A DNA stretch of 36,944 nucleotides from Bacilli bacterium (GTDB lineage: Bacteria; Bacillota_I; Bacilli_A; RF39; UBA660), in the NCBI GenBank assembly GCA_017553685.1, contig JAFZKH010000009.1, positions 1 through 36,944 of the forward strand, given 5' to 3'. The notes below the pieces were generated by a model, which saw nothing but the letters and a program-made list of their open reading frames with translations, did no database searches and was not told the origin of the DNA. Positions within the stretch are counted from its first letter, which is position 1. Each line of letters starts with the position of its first letter. The translations under genes and the position numbers were made by a program. Below, in pieces: positions 7,084-15,780 of this stretch.

Positions 7084-7855
7084 AACGCAAGTATAATCTA
7101 TTAAAATTTGAACCATCAAAGTTATATAGTTCATATTCATTTTGTCCAAATTCGCTATAACTTTTACTTATAATATATTCGTAATTACCGTCACTATTGA
7201 AATCAATAATTCCAAAAAGATCCACAACAGTTTTTTCATCATCATCTGAATTGCTAATGTCTGCTACTATTGAATAGTATTTTCCATCTTTTTCCATAAC
7301 TACTTCACTGAAGTATTCGTTATTATTATAGATTACTCCATACGAATAAATACGTTCAATAATTCCATCGTCATCTATATCGAATGAATTAATACTACCA
7401 AAGTCTAATTTAACTGTCTTAACATCTATATTGTTTTTTAATAATGATGTAACTATTCTACTTATATCATCTATATACTCAGTATTAAAGCCTATTATAG
7501 TTAGTTTTAAGTCATCTGTATATGCAAATGCATATGGATCATCAGATAATTGCTTATTACTTTTATTATACATATGAAGACTATTTTCTAAACCTGAAGA
7601 GTCTTCTTTTTCTGTTTTAATATAACCATCAATTATTTTATTATTATATAAGATTTTTACTTTTTGTTTTTTTACTTTTATATCATCAGTAGATATAGTT
7701 ATATCATTTCCATCAATAGTATATTTAGTAACATTACCAATAAATATTGTCTTTTCAAATTTTTTCCCTGAAAGGAAAAATATTATTGTACCAACAATTA
7801 TACATATAACAACAATTGCAATTAATATATAAATTATTCTTTTTTTATTACTCAT
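7082..7855 (-). CDS. Membrane-anchored protein with VCBS/FG-GAP-like repeats
   Basis: 257 residues. The N-terminal TM helix (about 7-28) lacks a cleavage site, so the remaining 225 residues face outside. Two Asp-rich turns resemble FG-GAP/VCBS Ca-binding loops: FDIDDDGIIERIYSYG (about 176-191) and IIDFNSDGNYEYIISKSY (about 219-236). Between them are strands typical of beta-propeller blades. It starts only nine bases after the stop of the NlpC/P60 surface protein and is therefore probably cotranscribed with it. No catalytic motif is visible. An extracellular binding role is inferred. Confidence 0.7.
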   Translation of the reverse strand: MSNKKRIIYILIAIVVICIIVGTIIFFLSGKKFEKTIFIGNVTKYTIDGNDITISTDDIKVKKQKVKILYNNKIIDGYIKTEKEDSSGLENSLHMYNKSNKQLSDDPYAFAYTDDLKLTIIGFNTEYIDDISRIVTSLLKNNIDVKTVKLDFGSINSFDIDDDGIIERIYSYGVIYNNNEYFSEVVMEKDGKYYSIVADISNSDDDEKTVVDLFGIIDFNSDGNYEYIISKSYSEFGQNEYELYNFDGSNFNRLYLR

Positions 7856-7864
7856 ATTTGCTCC

Positions 7865-10672
7865 CTACCTACCATTATATCTTAATGCAAATGCAAACCC
7901 TTTTTTATTTAAGCTTTGTGTTAAAGAATGTTGAATACTAGTTCCTCCAGTATTATATGTTTTACCATTTCCAGCATATATTTCTACATGTCCAGGATGA
8001 TATGTTTTTCCACCAGCTTTAACAGCAGGTTTATTAGATCTATTTTCAAAAATTACATCACCTGGTTGTAAATCTTTAGTTTTGGTAATAACTGTCCATC
8101 CTTTAGCAACTAAAAATTTAGCCATACTATTAGCAGAGTTAATATTACGTACTGCACTACCACCTGCTACATGGTTAACTTCATAAGCAGTATATATGCC
8201 TGAATCATATAAAGAAAAACTTACTAATGATGCACAAGAATATCCACCAACATATTTTCCATATTTTTGTTTATTACCATATAAGTTTTCAACAGTTTTA
8301 GTAGTACATGCAGGATTAACTACTTTTTTCTTTGTACATTTTCCTTTTTTGTTCTTTTGAACACATTTTGTTCTCTTAGAACACCAGAAAGTTTTACTTC
8401 CAGATTTACTTGTTAATTTTTTAAGTTTTTTAGCAGAATTTGCTAAAGCAGTTCTTTTTGCTTTTATTTCAGACTCAGTTAATACAGGTGTTTCAAGTTC
8501 TGTTATTACTACAAATGGAGATTCTTCCTCCTCTTCTTCCTCTTCCTCTATATCATCATCATCTAAATCATTATTGTTATCTAAATCAACAGTAGTATCA
8601 TCTTCAAGTTCATCTACTTTAACATTTATTGTTACAACATCATATGTGTTTTCATCTAATGTTGCTATTATATTAATGGTATTATCTCCATCAGTTATTT
8701 CATTAAATCCTTCACCAGAAATAACATCTACACCATCAGTTACAGTTTCAGTATCTATTTCTAAGTTACTAGTTCCATTTGGTACTTCAATATCTATTAC
8801 TTTATCAGTTGCATCATAATCAAGCTGTTTGCCATTAATAGTTACACTCTTAATTAAGTTTGGAGATTCTTTACTAGTAGTATCTGTTTCAACAGTTTTA
8901 ACTAATGTTGAAGTATTATTACTACTGTTACTCTTAGTATCAACAGTTGTAGTTTTTGTTGTAGTATTTGTTGATGAACTCTTATCTACTTTTTGATGAA
9001 TATCAGTTCCATTACCTACTACTACACATTTTAAATAAGTCATATTCTTAACAGAACTATTCTTAGATAATGTATTAATTAATATATGAATTAATATAGG
9101 AGTTATTATTAATAGTATTAATGCTATTAATCTTCTAAATAATTTTGATCTAAATTTAGATACTTTTTTAGGATCTCCACTCATAATAGATCTTATTAAA
9201 TCAAATGTTACAAATAACATAGTAAGAATAGGAGCAGTTATAGTAATTGCCCTATATATAATATGAAATGCATTTAAATTATCACACTCAATTTGTGCTT
9301 CTTTATTATCTCTTTCATCATAGAAATCAGGTACACCATTATAACCACTATGAGTTATATTTTTACAATACTCAGTTTTGACTTTATTTCCATCTTTATC
9401 TTGTGTTTCTATAGTTTTACATTGTTTATATGTAACATCTAATGCAGATTTCTTACATTGTGTCCAATCCCATTCAGTTAATTCAAATTCACAACCTAGC
9501 TTTTTCTTTGTCCAAACAGTAGTATTATACATTGGATGAACTCCAGGTAAAAAAGTATATCTATAGCAGTGATAATTTCCATCTTTACTATCACCAGTAT
9601 AACATGATTTAAGTGCATTAGTTTTTGACATTCCCATTAATAGTAGTCTTGCAAAATCATCTTTTCCTTCTTCTCTATTTTCATCTTCTATAGTATTATC
9701 TATTACTGTTGAATCTAAACCTGATTCAGCAGCAAGTCCTGAACATGTTTGAGAATCAGTTATTAAATTACCACTACTATCTACTAGGAAATAAACATTA
9801 CTCTGATTTCCACTATATGCAATTTTATCTAATTCTTCAAAAGTAATTGTACTATCATCAGCATATGGAAATCCGTCTATTACAATTTTTCCTTCTTCTG
9901 CATCACCACGTCTACTTGGAGAACTAGTTATACTAACACCACTAAAATTAATAATTGCTTTTTTATCAGAATCGAATTCTTTTACTAAAGTATTATATGT
10001 GGAATCATCTTTATCTCCTGCACCTCTATAGTCAACAATAAACATTGGATAACCATAGTAAACTGCTAAAGGATATGCAGAATCTTGTCTATACATTGTA
10101 GCAGCATAGCAAAATTGTGTATCATCTTTAAAATCACTATATATATCATTTTTTATTGTCTGCATTTCAGAATCTGTATAGAATTCAGAATTACTTTTAG
10201 CCTCTACAAATAATATTTGATTATGATATTTTCCACTACCAGTACTTGATGTTATCATAGATGCAGCTATACAGTCTTCCATTGTTGAAAAATACTTATT
10301 TGACTCAGATATTTTTGAACTCCAATTTGAATAAGAATGATATACTGTTTTTTTAATCTCAGAATCACTAAGACTAATTAACGTTTTATTAAAATCAAAG
10401 AAACAGTTTGGACTATCTAAAAACGCATCTTTATTATTATATATACTATCAAAACATCTAGGAGTAGGTTTATCAGTTGAATAACCAGCATACATTCTAT
10501 ATGAATAGTAAGGATCATATGAATTAGCACCTTCACTATCATTTGCTAGTAAATAGCAATAATATCCATCTTTAGATTCACTTAATTTTATACTATCTGT
10601 TTTAATAGCACTAACACCTATTGGCAATAAAACTACTAAACAAAGTAATAAATACTTGAATTTCTTCTTCAT
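7865..10672 (-). CDS. Large surface protein: Cys-rich ectodomain, two-TM pilin-like module, cadherin-like sandwich, NlpC/P60 hydrolase
   Basis: About 935 residues from ATG 10672, preceded by AGGGTGAT; the in-frame GTG at 10681 lies inside that SD. Order: signal peptide (about 1-22, ending VSA); N-terminal Cys-containing ectodomain (23-340); Cys-rich module (about 350-465) shared with the next upstream gene; two TM helices (about 471-494 and 514-535) around a basic loop SGDPKKVSKFRSKLFRR; Thr/Ser linker; cadherin-like beta-sandwich (about 605-687); Asp/Glu run (about 696-717); basic Cys-rich segment; C-terminal NlpC/P60-type papain-like domain with Cys813 (GGYSCASL) and His895 (PGHVEIYAG). Both ends should face outside. 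It probably cleaves peptidoglycan peptides, though DCSG is altered to SCAS. The TM pair resembles VirB2/TrbC-type pilin segments. Confidence 0.85.
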   Translation of the reverse strand: MKKKFKYLLLCLVVLLPIGVSAIKTDSIKLSESKDGYYCYLLANDSEGANSYDPYYSYRMYAGYSTDKPTPRCFDSIYNNKDAFLDSPNCFFDFNKTLISLSDSEIKKTVYHSYSNWSSKISESNKYFSTMEDCIAASMITSSTGSGKYHNQILFVEAKSNSEFYTDSEMQTIKNDIYSDFKDDTQFCYAATMYRQDSAYPLAVYYGYPMFIVDYRGAGDKDDSTYNTLVKEFDSDKKAIINFSGVSITSSPSRRGDAEEGKIVIDGFPYADDSTITFEELDKIAYSGNQSNVYFLVDSSGNLITDSQTCSGLAAESGLDSTVIDNTIEDENREEGKDDFARLLLMGMSKTNALKSCYTGDSKDGNYHCYRYTFLPGVHPMYNTTVWTKKKLGCEFELTEWDWTQCKKSALDVTYKQCKTIETQDKDGNKVKTEYCKNITHSGYNGVPDFYDERDNKEAQIECDNLNAFHIIYRAITITAPILTMLFVTFDLIRSIMSGDPKKVSKFRSKLFRRLIALILLIITPILIHILINTLSKNSSVKNMTYLKCVVVGNGTDIHQKVDKSSSTNTTTKTTTVDTKSNSSNNTSTLVKTVETDTTSKESPNLIKSVTINGKQLDYDATDKVIDIEVPNGTSNLEIDTETVTDGVDVISGEGFNEITDGDNTINIIATLDENTYDVVTINVKVDELEDDTTVDLDNNNDLDDDDIEEEEEEEEESPFVVITELETPVLTESEIKAKRTALANSAKKLKKLTSKSGSKTFWCSKRTKCVQKNKKGKCTKKKVVNPACTTKTVENLYGNKQKYGKYVGGYSCASLVSFSLYDSGIYTAYEVNHVAGGSAVRNINSANSMAKFLVAKGWTVITKTKDLQPGDVIFENRSNKPAVKAGGKTYHPGHVEIYAGNGKTYNTGGTSIQHSLTQSLNKKGFAFALRYNGR

Positions 10673-10744
10673 TAGTATCACCCTATTTTAATTATATAAT
10701 ATTTCGTATAAAAATAACACTATTCTTTTATTTTATTTACAAAA

Positions 10745-10774
10745 GAAAAAACTTTAGTATTTTACTAAAGTTTT
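10745..10774 (-). terminator. Intrinsic terminator after the C39-like gene
   Basis: Minus strand AAAACTTTAGTA-AAA-TACTAAAGTTTT followed by a T-rich tract. The twelve-base stem includes the end of the coding region. Confidence 0.8.
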
Positions 10775-12491
10775 ATTTTATTACCGAAGCATAATTATAT
10801 CCTTTTTTAGAACAAGGATGATTAGAAATAATTATACCGTTACCATTTATTTTTCTACTAGTACTTGTAATTGGTTTAAGTAAGCCGGTCCAACTATCTA
10901 GTATTAGAAAGTCCTTGTAAGAAGTTCCTGTTGAACCCTCTTTAAATCCAACTACTGTTACAAAGTGTCTCGAATATGTACCTTTAGGCGCAGAGCATTT
11001 CTTATTACCACCTTTACATCCAGTAACATTAATAATTACAGGATGTCCACTTCTTACATTTTTAATAACGTATTGAACAAAACTTGATTCATCTTTAAAA
11101 CACTTACCACCATATCCAAATGAAGTAGAACAACCATTTGAAGAATTATTACATTTACCTTTACCTTTTGAAATATTCGCAGTAGTAACGTCTTTCCCTT
11201 TATATAATCCACATGCTTGAAGAGTAGATATACCTCCACAACAACCACCTGGATTACTTATATTAGAATATTGTTTTTTATGACTATCTAAATAATCTTG
11301 ATAAATATGATTCTTATGAATCATTTTTTGATATCCTACTACTCCACCAGGATATTTTGTATCTACAACAACATAGTTTTTTCCACTATATTTAATAACC
11401 TTTGATCCTTTAGCTTTTCCATACGTTTTTGTAGATGTTGTTGTCTTTGTATTGGTATTTGTTTTTGTGGTTGTATTTGTTTTAGTTTCTACTTTCTTTT
11501 CTCTTGTTACTTTTAAAGTAATAGTATCATAATTAATATTATCCGCTGTAGCAACAATTTTAATAGTATTACTTCCTTCTTTTAATTCTTGAGTTCCTGT
11601 ACCTGAAATAATTTGAGCATTATCAGAATTAAGTGTTGCAGTAACATCTATACTAGTTTTAGAATTTGGAACAGTAATAGTATAAGACTTAGTAGTAGTC
11701 TTAAATCCAGATACTTCTACTCCATCTACTTTTACACTTGTAATTAATCTTGGTTTTTCTATTTCTTTTGGTTGTAAAGTAACTGTAGGATCTGTCTTAA
11801 CTGTATCAGTATCATTATAACCAAGTACTACACATTTAAGCATTTTAGAATCTTTAATAACATTATTTTTTGATAATGTATTAACAAGCAAATGAATTAA
11901 TATTGGAAGAACTATTAATACTAATAATGCTATTATTCTTCTTAATAATTTAGATCTAAATTTCGATACTTTTTTAGCATCTCCAGAAACAATAGATCTT
12001 ACTAAATCAAATGTTACAAATAATATTGTTAATATAGGAGCCATTATAGTTATTGCTCTATATAGAATATGAAACGATTTTAAATTATCACACATAATAT
12101 CTTTATCTTTACTTACTCTTTTATCATAGAAATCAGGAGTACCATTATAACCACTATGTGATATATTTCTACAATACTTATCTTTACATTGTTCATATGT
12201 AATATCTAATGCTGCACTCTTACAAGATTCATAATCCCAATCAGTTAATTCAAAACCACATCCCATAGTTTTACTTGTCCATACTGTTGTATTATACATA
12301 GGAGTAGTTATACCTGGTGAAAAAGTATATCTATAACAATGATATGCATCTGAGTCTCCTGTTACACAAGCATCTATAGCCTCTGATTTAGTCATTTTAT
12401 TTGTTAATTTTCCAAAATCATCTTCTGCACTAACCCCAATAGGTATTAATATCAAAACAAATAATATTAAATACTTTATTATTCTTTTCAT
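10773..12491 (-). CDS. Surface protein: Cys-rich module, two-TM pilin-like segment, cadherin-like sandwich, C39-like cysteine peptidase
   Basis: About 572 residues from ATG 12491 (SD AGGTGAT; the upstream in-frame GTG 12500 is inside the SD). Order: signal peptide (1-22); Cys-rich module (about 30-135) with CYRYTF, MYNTTVW and HSGYNG in common with the downstream paralogue; two TM helices (about 147-167 and 185-205) with basic loop; cadherin-like beta-sandwich (about 250-330); Thr/Lys linker; C-terminal papain-like domain resembling peptidase C39 family 2, with a Cys pair in GGCCGGIS (about 417-418), His509 (SRHFVTVVGF) and Asp532 (LILDSWTG). It probably cleaves proteins or peptides outside the membrane. 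Same architecture as its neighbour but a different enzyme at the C-terminus. Confidence 0.83.
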   Translation of the reverse strand: MKRIIKYLILFVLILIPIGVSAEDDFGKLTNKMTKSEAIDACVTGDSDAYHCYRYTFSPGITTPMYNTTVWTSKTMGCGFELTDWDYESCKSAALDITYEQCKDKYCRNISHSGYNGTPDFYDKRVSKDKDIMCDNLKSFHILYRAITIMAPILTILFVTFDLVRSIVSGDAKKVSKFRSKLLRRIIALLVLIVLPILIHLLVNTLSKNNVIKDSKMLKCVVLGYNDTDTVKTDPTVTLQPKEIEKPRLITSVKVDGVEVSGFKTTTKSYTITVPNSKTSIDVTATLNSDNAQIISGTGTQELKEGSNTIKIVATADNINYDTITLKVTREKKVETKTNTTTKTNTNTKTTTSTKTYGKAKGSKVIKYSGKNYVVVDTKYPGGVVGYQKMIHKNHIYQDYLDSHKKQYSNISNPGGCCGGISTLQACGLYKGKDVTTANISKGKGKCNNSSNGCSTSFGYGGKCFKDESSFVQYVIKNVRSGHPVIINVTGCKGGNKKCSAPKGTYSRHFVTVVGFKEGSTGTSYKDFLILDSWTGLLKPITSTSRKINGNGIIISNHPCSKKGYNYASVIK

Positions 12492-12557
12492 TAGTATCAC
12501 CTATTATAATTATATATTAATATTATAATAAATAAAATAAGTTTTTTATTAGTATAC

Positions 12558-12610
12558 AAAAAAAAAGACGTTAGTAATTATACTAATTCTAGTATAACTA
12601 CTAATGCGTC
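12558..12610 (-). terminator. Terminator of the S10-spc-alpha operon, overlapping the rplQ 3' end
   Basis: The last codons of rplQ form the left arm. On the minus strand GACGC-ATTAGTAGTTATACTA, loop GAAT, then TAGTATAATTACTAACGTC and nine T. The stem is about 19 bases with one mismatch and a small bulge. The stop codon TAA lies in the right arm. Confidence 0.85.
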
Positions 12611-12919
12611 GTCTCCTTTTCTTTCGTCTAATTTAATAATTCTAGTATAACCACCGTTTCTTGTTTCATAACGTTTATTTAAATCATTAAATAATTTATT
12701 AACAACTGTAGTATCGTTATGTAAGAATGCAAGTGCTTTTCTTCTAGAAACTAAATCGCCATTCTTTCCATATGTAATCATTTTATCTACAAATTTTCTA
12801 ACTTCTTTTGCTCTTTCTTCTGTAGTTTTAATAGATTCATTTAGGATAACAGCTTTTGTTAAATTTGCAAGCATACTTCTTCTATGTTTGCAGTCTCTTC
12901 CAAGTTTTCTATATGCCAT
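12578..12919 (-). CDS. rplQ: 50S ribosomal protein L17
   Basis: 113 residues beginning [20 protein letters not shown], the L17 signature, with the C-terminal GGYTRIIKL and [11 protein letters not shown]17 sits near the peptide tunnel exit on the 50S subunit. It is the short bacterial form. Last gene of the operon, 14 bases after rpoA, with the SD GGAGG. Its final ten codons are also part of the terminator stem, which constrains both protein and RNA. Confidence 0.98.
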   Translation of the reverse strand: MAYRKLGRDCKHRRSMLANLTKAVILNESIKTTEERAKEVRKFVDKMITYGKNGDLVSRRKALAFLHNDTTVVNKLFNDLNKRYETRNGGYTRIIKLDERKGDDALVVILELV

Positions 12920-12933
12920 TTTATCCTCCTATA

Positions 12934-13884
12934 CTATTCTTCAGCCTTGAATGATAATCCCATAGATTTAACTTTATCAATTACTTCTTTTAGTGATTTC
13001 TTTCCAAGGTTTCTAATCTTCATTATTTCGCTTTCTTTCATGTTAACTAGATCTTGCATAGTATTAATATTAGATCTCTTTAAGCAGTTATATGCTCTAA
13101 CTGAGAATTCCATATCATCGATAGAAGTTTCTAAAGCTTTAACTTTTGGATCTTCTTCTTTTTCTGCCATTAATCCAGTTATATCAGCGATTTCATTTAA
13201 ATCAGTTAATATATTAAAATGTTCAATTAAAATTCTACTAGCTAAAGCAATTGATTCTTCTGGTTTAATAGAACCATTAGTCCAAATTTCCATAATTAAT
13301 TTATCGAAGTTTGTAGCTTGTCCAACACGAGCATCTTCTTCATAATAATTAACTCTTTCAATTGGTGAATAAATTGAATCAATAGCTATTGTTCCTAGCT
13401 TAGCATTCTTTAATAATTTTTGATTTTCTTCTGCTCTAACATATCCTCTTCCGTTTGAAACAGTCATTTCCATAGATAGTTTTCCACCTTTAACAACTGT
13501 ACAAATAAAATGATCCTTATTGATTATTTCAATGTCTGAAGGACATGAAATATCTCCAGCAGTAACGATTCCTTCTTTATCAACATTTAATGTTAATACT
13601 TGATCTTCATCAGAATGATTTTTAATAACAATTCCTTTAAGAGCAAGTACTATAGAAGTTACGTCTTCATATATACCATCAATAGTTGCAAATTCGTGAC
13701 TTACACCTTCAATGTAAACTGATGTAATTGCACTTCCTGGTAAGCTTGATAACATTACTCTTCTTAATGCATTACCAAGTGTTCTAGCAAACCCTTTTTC
13801 AAGTGGTTCTAGTTCAAATTTTCCGTAGCTATTACTTTCTACGTATTCTGTAACTTTATATTGTGGTTTTTCAAATTTAATCAT
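12934..13884 (-). CDS. rpoA: RNA polymerase subunit alpha
   Basis: 316 residues, normal for Firmicutes (Bacillus 314). N-terminal assembly domain with LEPLEKGFARTLGNALRRVMLSSLPG (about 27-52) dimerises and scaffolds beta and beta'. The C-terminal domain (about 250-312) contains the helix-hairpin-helix (ELxxRAYNCLKRSNI-like stretch and IRNLGKKSLKEVIDKV) that contacts UP elements and regulators. The linker carries EKEEDPKVK. Strong SD GGGAGG. Lies between rpsK and rplQ as in all Firmicutes. Confidence 0.99.
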   Translation of the reverse strand: MIKFEKPQYKVTEYVESNSYGKFELEPLEKGFARTLGNALRRVMLSSLPGSAITSVYIEGVSHEFATIDGIYEDVTSIVLALKGIVIKNHSDEDQVLTLNVDKEGIVTAGDISCPSDIEIINKDHFICTVVKGGKLSMEMTVSNGRGYVRAEENQKLLKNAKLGTIAIDSIYSPIERVNYYEEDARVGQATNFDKLIMEIWTNGSIKPEESIALASRILIEHFNILTDLNEIADITGLMAEKEEDPKVKALETSIDDMEFSVRAYNCLKRSNINTMQDLVNMKESEIMKIRNLGKKSLKEVIDKVKSMGLSFKAEE

Positions 13885-13900
13885 ATATTAACCTCCCTAA

Positions 13901-14284
13901 TTATCTACGTGGACGTTTTGGTGGACGACATCCATTGTGTGGAATTGGTGTTACATCAATAATTGATGTAATTTCTAATCCTGCTACTTGAAGAGCTCTA
14001 ATAGCAGTTTCTCTACCTGGTCCTAGTCCTCTAACATAAACATCAACTTTTCTCATACCTGCATCGTAAGCAGCTTTACCAGCAGCTTCTGCAGCAACTT
14101 GTGCAGCATATGGAGTTGATTTTTTACTACTTTTGAATCCAACTGCTCCTGGAGCTGACCAAGATATAGCATTACCAGCTGGATCTGTAATAGAAATTAT
14201 TGTATTATTGAATGTTGCATGAATATGAGCTTGTCCTTCAGGAACATTCTTTTTAACTTTACGTTTTCTTGCTTTATAAGCCAT
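13901..14284 (-). CDS. rpsK: 30S ribosomal protein S11
   Basis: 127 residues. Typical S11 core: [20 protein letters not shown], the [14 protein letters not shown]-like segment (here [14 protein letters not shown]), and the C-terminal [13 protein letters not shown]11 forms the 30S platform with S18 and S6 near the mRNA exit. The basic start [14 protein letters not shown] is typical for the family. 16 bases separate it from rpsM. Confidence 0.98.
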   Translation of the reverse strand: MAYKARKRKVKKNVPEGQAHIHATFNNTIISITDPAGNAISWSAPGAVGFKSSKKSTPYAAQVAAEAAGKAAYDAGMRKVDVYVRGLGPGRETAIRALQVAGLEITSIIDVTPIPHNGCRPPKRPRR

Positions 14285-14300
14285 AATTTACCTCCTATTA

Positions 14301-14666
14301 TTATTTCTTCTTATTAGCTACTGTTTTTCCTTTACCTTTACGAGTTCTAGCATTAGTTCTAGTTCTTTGTCCTCTAACAGGTAATCCTTTTTTGTGACGT
14401 AAACCTTGATAAGATCCGATTTCCATTTTGTTCTTAATATTAAGAGCAACTTCTCTTCTTAGGTCACCTTCAACCATATACTTATCAATTTCTTTACGTA
14501 TACTAGCTACTTCATCATCTGTTAAGTCTTTTGCTTTTTTCTTCATATCAATATTAGCATTAGTTAAAATTTCTTTAGATAATTTTTGACCAATACCATA
14601 AATTGATGTTAAAGCAATCCAAATACTTTTTTCATTTGGAAGATCTACACCTTTAATACGTGCCAT
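14301..14666 (-). CDS. rpsM: 30S ribosomal protein S13
   Basis: 121 residues. S13 of the 30S head, contacts S19 and the P-site tRNA and bridges to L5. Signature: [11 protein letters not shown] at the start, YGIG near residue 24, GDLRREV, the [27 protein letters not shown] segment, and the Lys-rich tail GKTVANKKK that reaches the P site. First of the alpha-operon ribosomal genes after rpmJ. Confidence 0.98.
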   Translation of the reverse strand: MARIKGVDLPNEKSIWIALTSIYGIGQKLSKEILTNANIDMKKKAKDLTDDEVASIRKEIDKYMVEGDLRREVALNIKNKMEIGSYQGLRHKKGLPVRGQRTRTNARTRKGKGKTVANKKK

Positions 14667-14681
14667 AAATAATACCTCCTA

Positions 14682-14795
14682 TTAACCTTGTCTTTGTTTA
14701 TGTTTTGGATTACTACAAATAACCCAAACTTTTCCATTTCTTTTAATAATTCTGCACTTGTCGCACATTGGTTTAACTGAAGCTCTAACTTTCAT
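14682..14795 (-). CDS. rpmJ: 50S ribosomal protein L36 (zinc form)
   Basis: A 37-residue gene, easily missed because of its size. It reads [14 protein letters not shown]..., ends in NPKHKQRQG and stops with TAA. The zinc ligands Cys11, Cys14, Cys27 and His32 are all present, so it is the zinc-binding (C+) L36. It lies between infA (12 bases) and rpsM (15 bases), its standard place, with an SD (GGAGG) upstream of the ATG at 14795. Confidence 0.97.
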   Translation of the reverse strand: MKVRASVKPMCDKCRIIKRNGKVWVICSNPKHKQRQG

Positions 14796-14807
14796 ATTTT
14801 ACCTCCA

Positions 14808-15026
14808 TTATTTCTTATTCCAAATTATACGCCCATGTGTTATATCAACTGGTGACAATTCAATAACAACTGTATCACCTGGTAAGATGCGAATGTTATT
14901 CATTCGTATTTTACCAGAAACATGAGCTTCTACAGTATATTTATTTTCAAGTTCTACTTTGTATTTACCACCTGGTAAAACATCTATAACTTTTCCTTCT
15001 ACTTCAATAACGTCTGTCTTAGCCAT
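14808..15026 (-). CDS. infA: Translation initiation factor IF-1
   Basis: 72 residues, exactly the usual IF-1 length, starting [21 protein letters not shown] single S1/OB fold that occupies the 30S A site during initiation. I chose ATG 15026, although longer in-frame readings to 15062 exist, because it gives the family N-terminus and has AGGAG about twelve bases upstream. The start overlaps the TAA stop of map, so translation is probably coupled. Conserved [11 protein letters not shown] and HGRIIW are visible. Confidence 0.97.
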   Translation of the reverse strand: MAKTDVIEVEGKVIDVLPGGKYKVELENKYTVEAHVSGKIRMNNIRILPGDTVVIELSPVDITHGRIIWNKK

Positions 15027-15780
15027 TACTTTTATCATCTCCTGTAAGAATAATAGGTCCATCTTTTGTTATCGCAATTGTATGTTCATATTGAGCTACA
15101 TTAGATCCATCTTCAGTAAATGCTGTAAGACCATCATCTAATATATATAACTCTGCACTATGCATACTAAGCATTGGTTCTATAGCTATAACCATACCTT
15201 CTTTTAATAACATTCCTGTACCTTTATCACCATAATGTGGTACTTGTGGATCTTCATGAACTGAAGTACCAACTCCATGTCCAACAAATTCTTCCACTAT
15301 ATCCATATTATGTTCTATTGCATATTGTTCTATTGCATATCCAATATCACCAACTCTGTTACCTACTTTAGCAGCCTTAATACCTTCATATAAAGCTTCT
15401 TCTGTATATTTAAGAAGTAGTTTATCTTCTTCAGATATTTCTCCTACTGAATAAGTCCATCCAGAATCTCCGTGATATCCCTTATAACAAGCTCCTATAT
15501 CAATAGTGATAATATCACCATTCTTTAATTTATAGTTACTTGGTACACCATGTACTACACAATCATTAACAGATGTACAAACGGCATTTGGAAACCCTTC
15601 ACATCCTTTAAATGATGGAGTACAACCTTTACTTCTAATAAACTCTTCACATAATCTATCAATCTCTTTAGTAGTTATACCTTCTTTAATAAAAGGTTTA
15701 ATATATTGATGAGTTTGATAAACTACATTACCTGCTACTTTTAGAAGTTCAATTTCTCTTGGAGATTTATAAGTCACCAT
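15019..15780 (-). CDS. map: Methionine aminopeptidase type I
   Basis: Removes the initiator Met from nascent proteins. About 253 residues from ATG 15780 ([17 protein letters not shown]), which has AAGGGG nine bases upstream; upstream in-frame ATGs at 15789 and 15807 are less fitting. The five metal ligands are present: Asp94, Asp105, His168, Glu201, Glu232. His77 in CVVHGVP and His175 complete the active site. No N-terminal SH3-binding or zinc extension, so type Ia. Overlaps the end of adk by about 14 bases and the start of infA by 8. Confidence 0.98.
   Translation of the reverse strand: MVTYKSPREIELLKVAGNVVYQTHQYIKPFIKEGITTKEIDRLCEEFIRSKGCTPSFKGCEGFPNAVCTSVNDCVVHGVPSNYKLKNGDIITIDIGACYKGYHGDSGWTYSVGEISEEDKLLLKYTEEALYEGIKAAKVGNRVGDIGYAIEQYAIEHNMDIVEEFVGHGVGTSVHEDPQVPHYGDKGTGMLLKEGMVIAIEPMLSMHSAELYILDDGLTAFTEDGSNVAQYEHTIAITKDGPIILTGDDKSNG

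Noticed and set aside
11054-11248. Minus-strand frame in the C39-like gene in another phase
   Set aside because: Lies wholly inside the confident CDS, without SD or recognisable motif.
7865-12500. Frameshift or split-gene explanation for the two similar surface proteins
   Set aside because: Each has its own signal peptide, SD, stop codon and a different C-terminal enzyme; a terminator lies after the upstream gene.
12884-13345. Plus-strand frame of about 153 codons opposite rpoA
   Set aside because: Antisense shadow of a highly conserved gene; no SD and no family resemblance.
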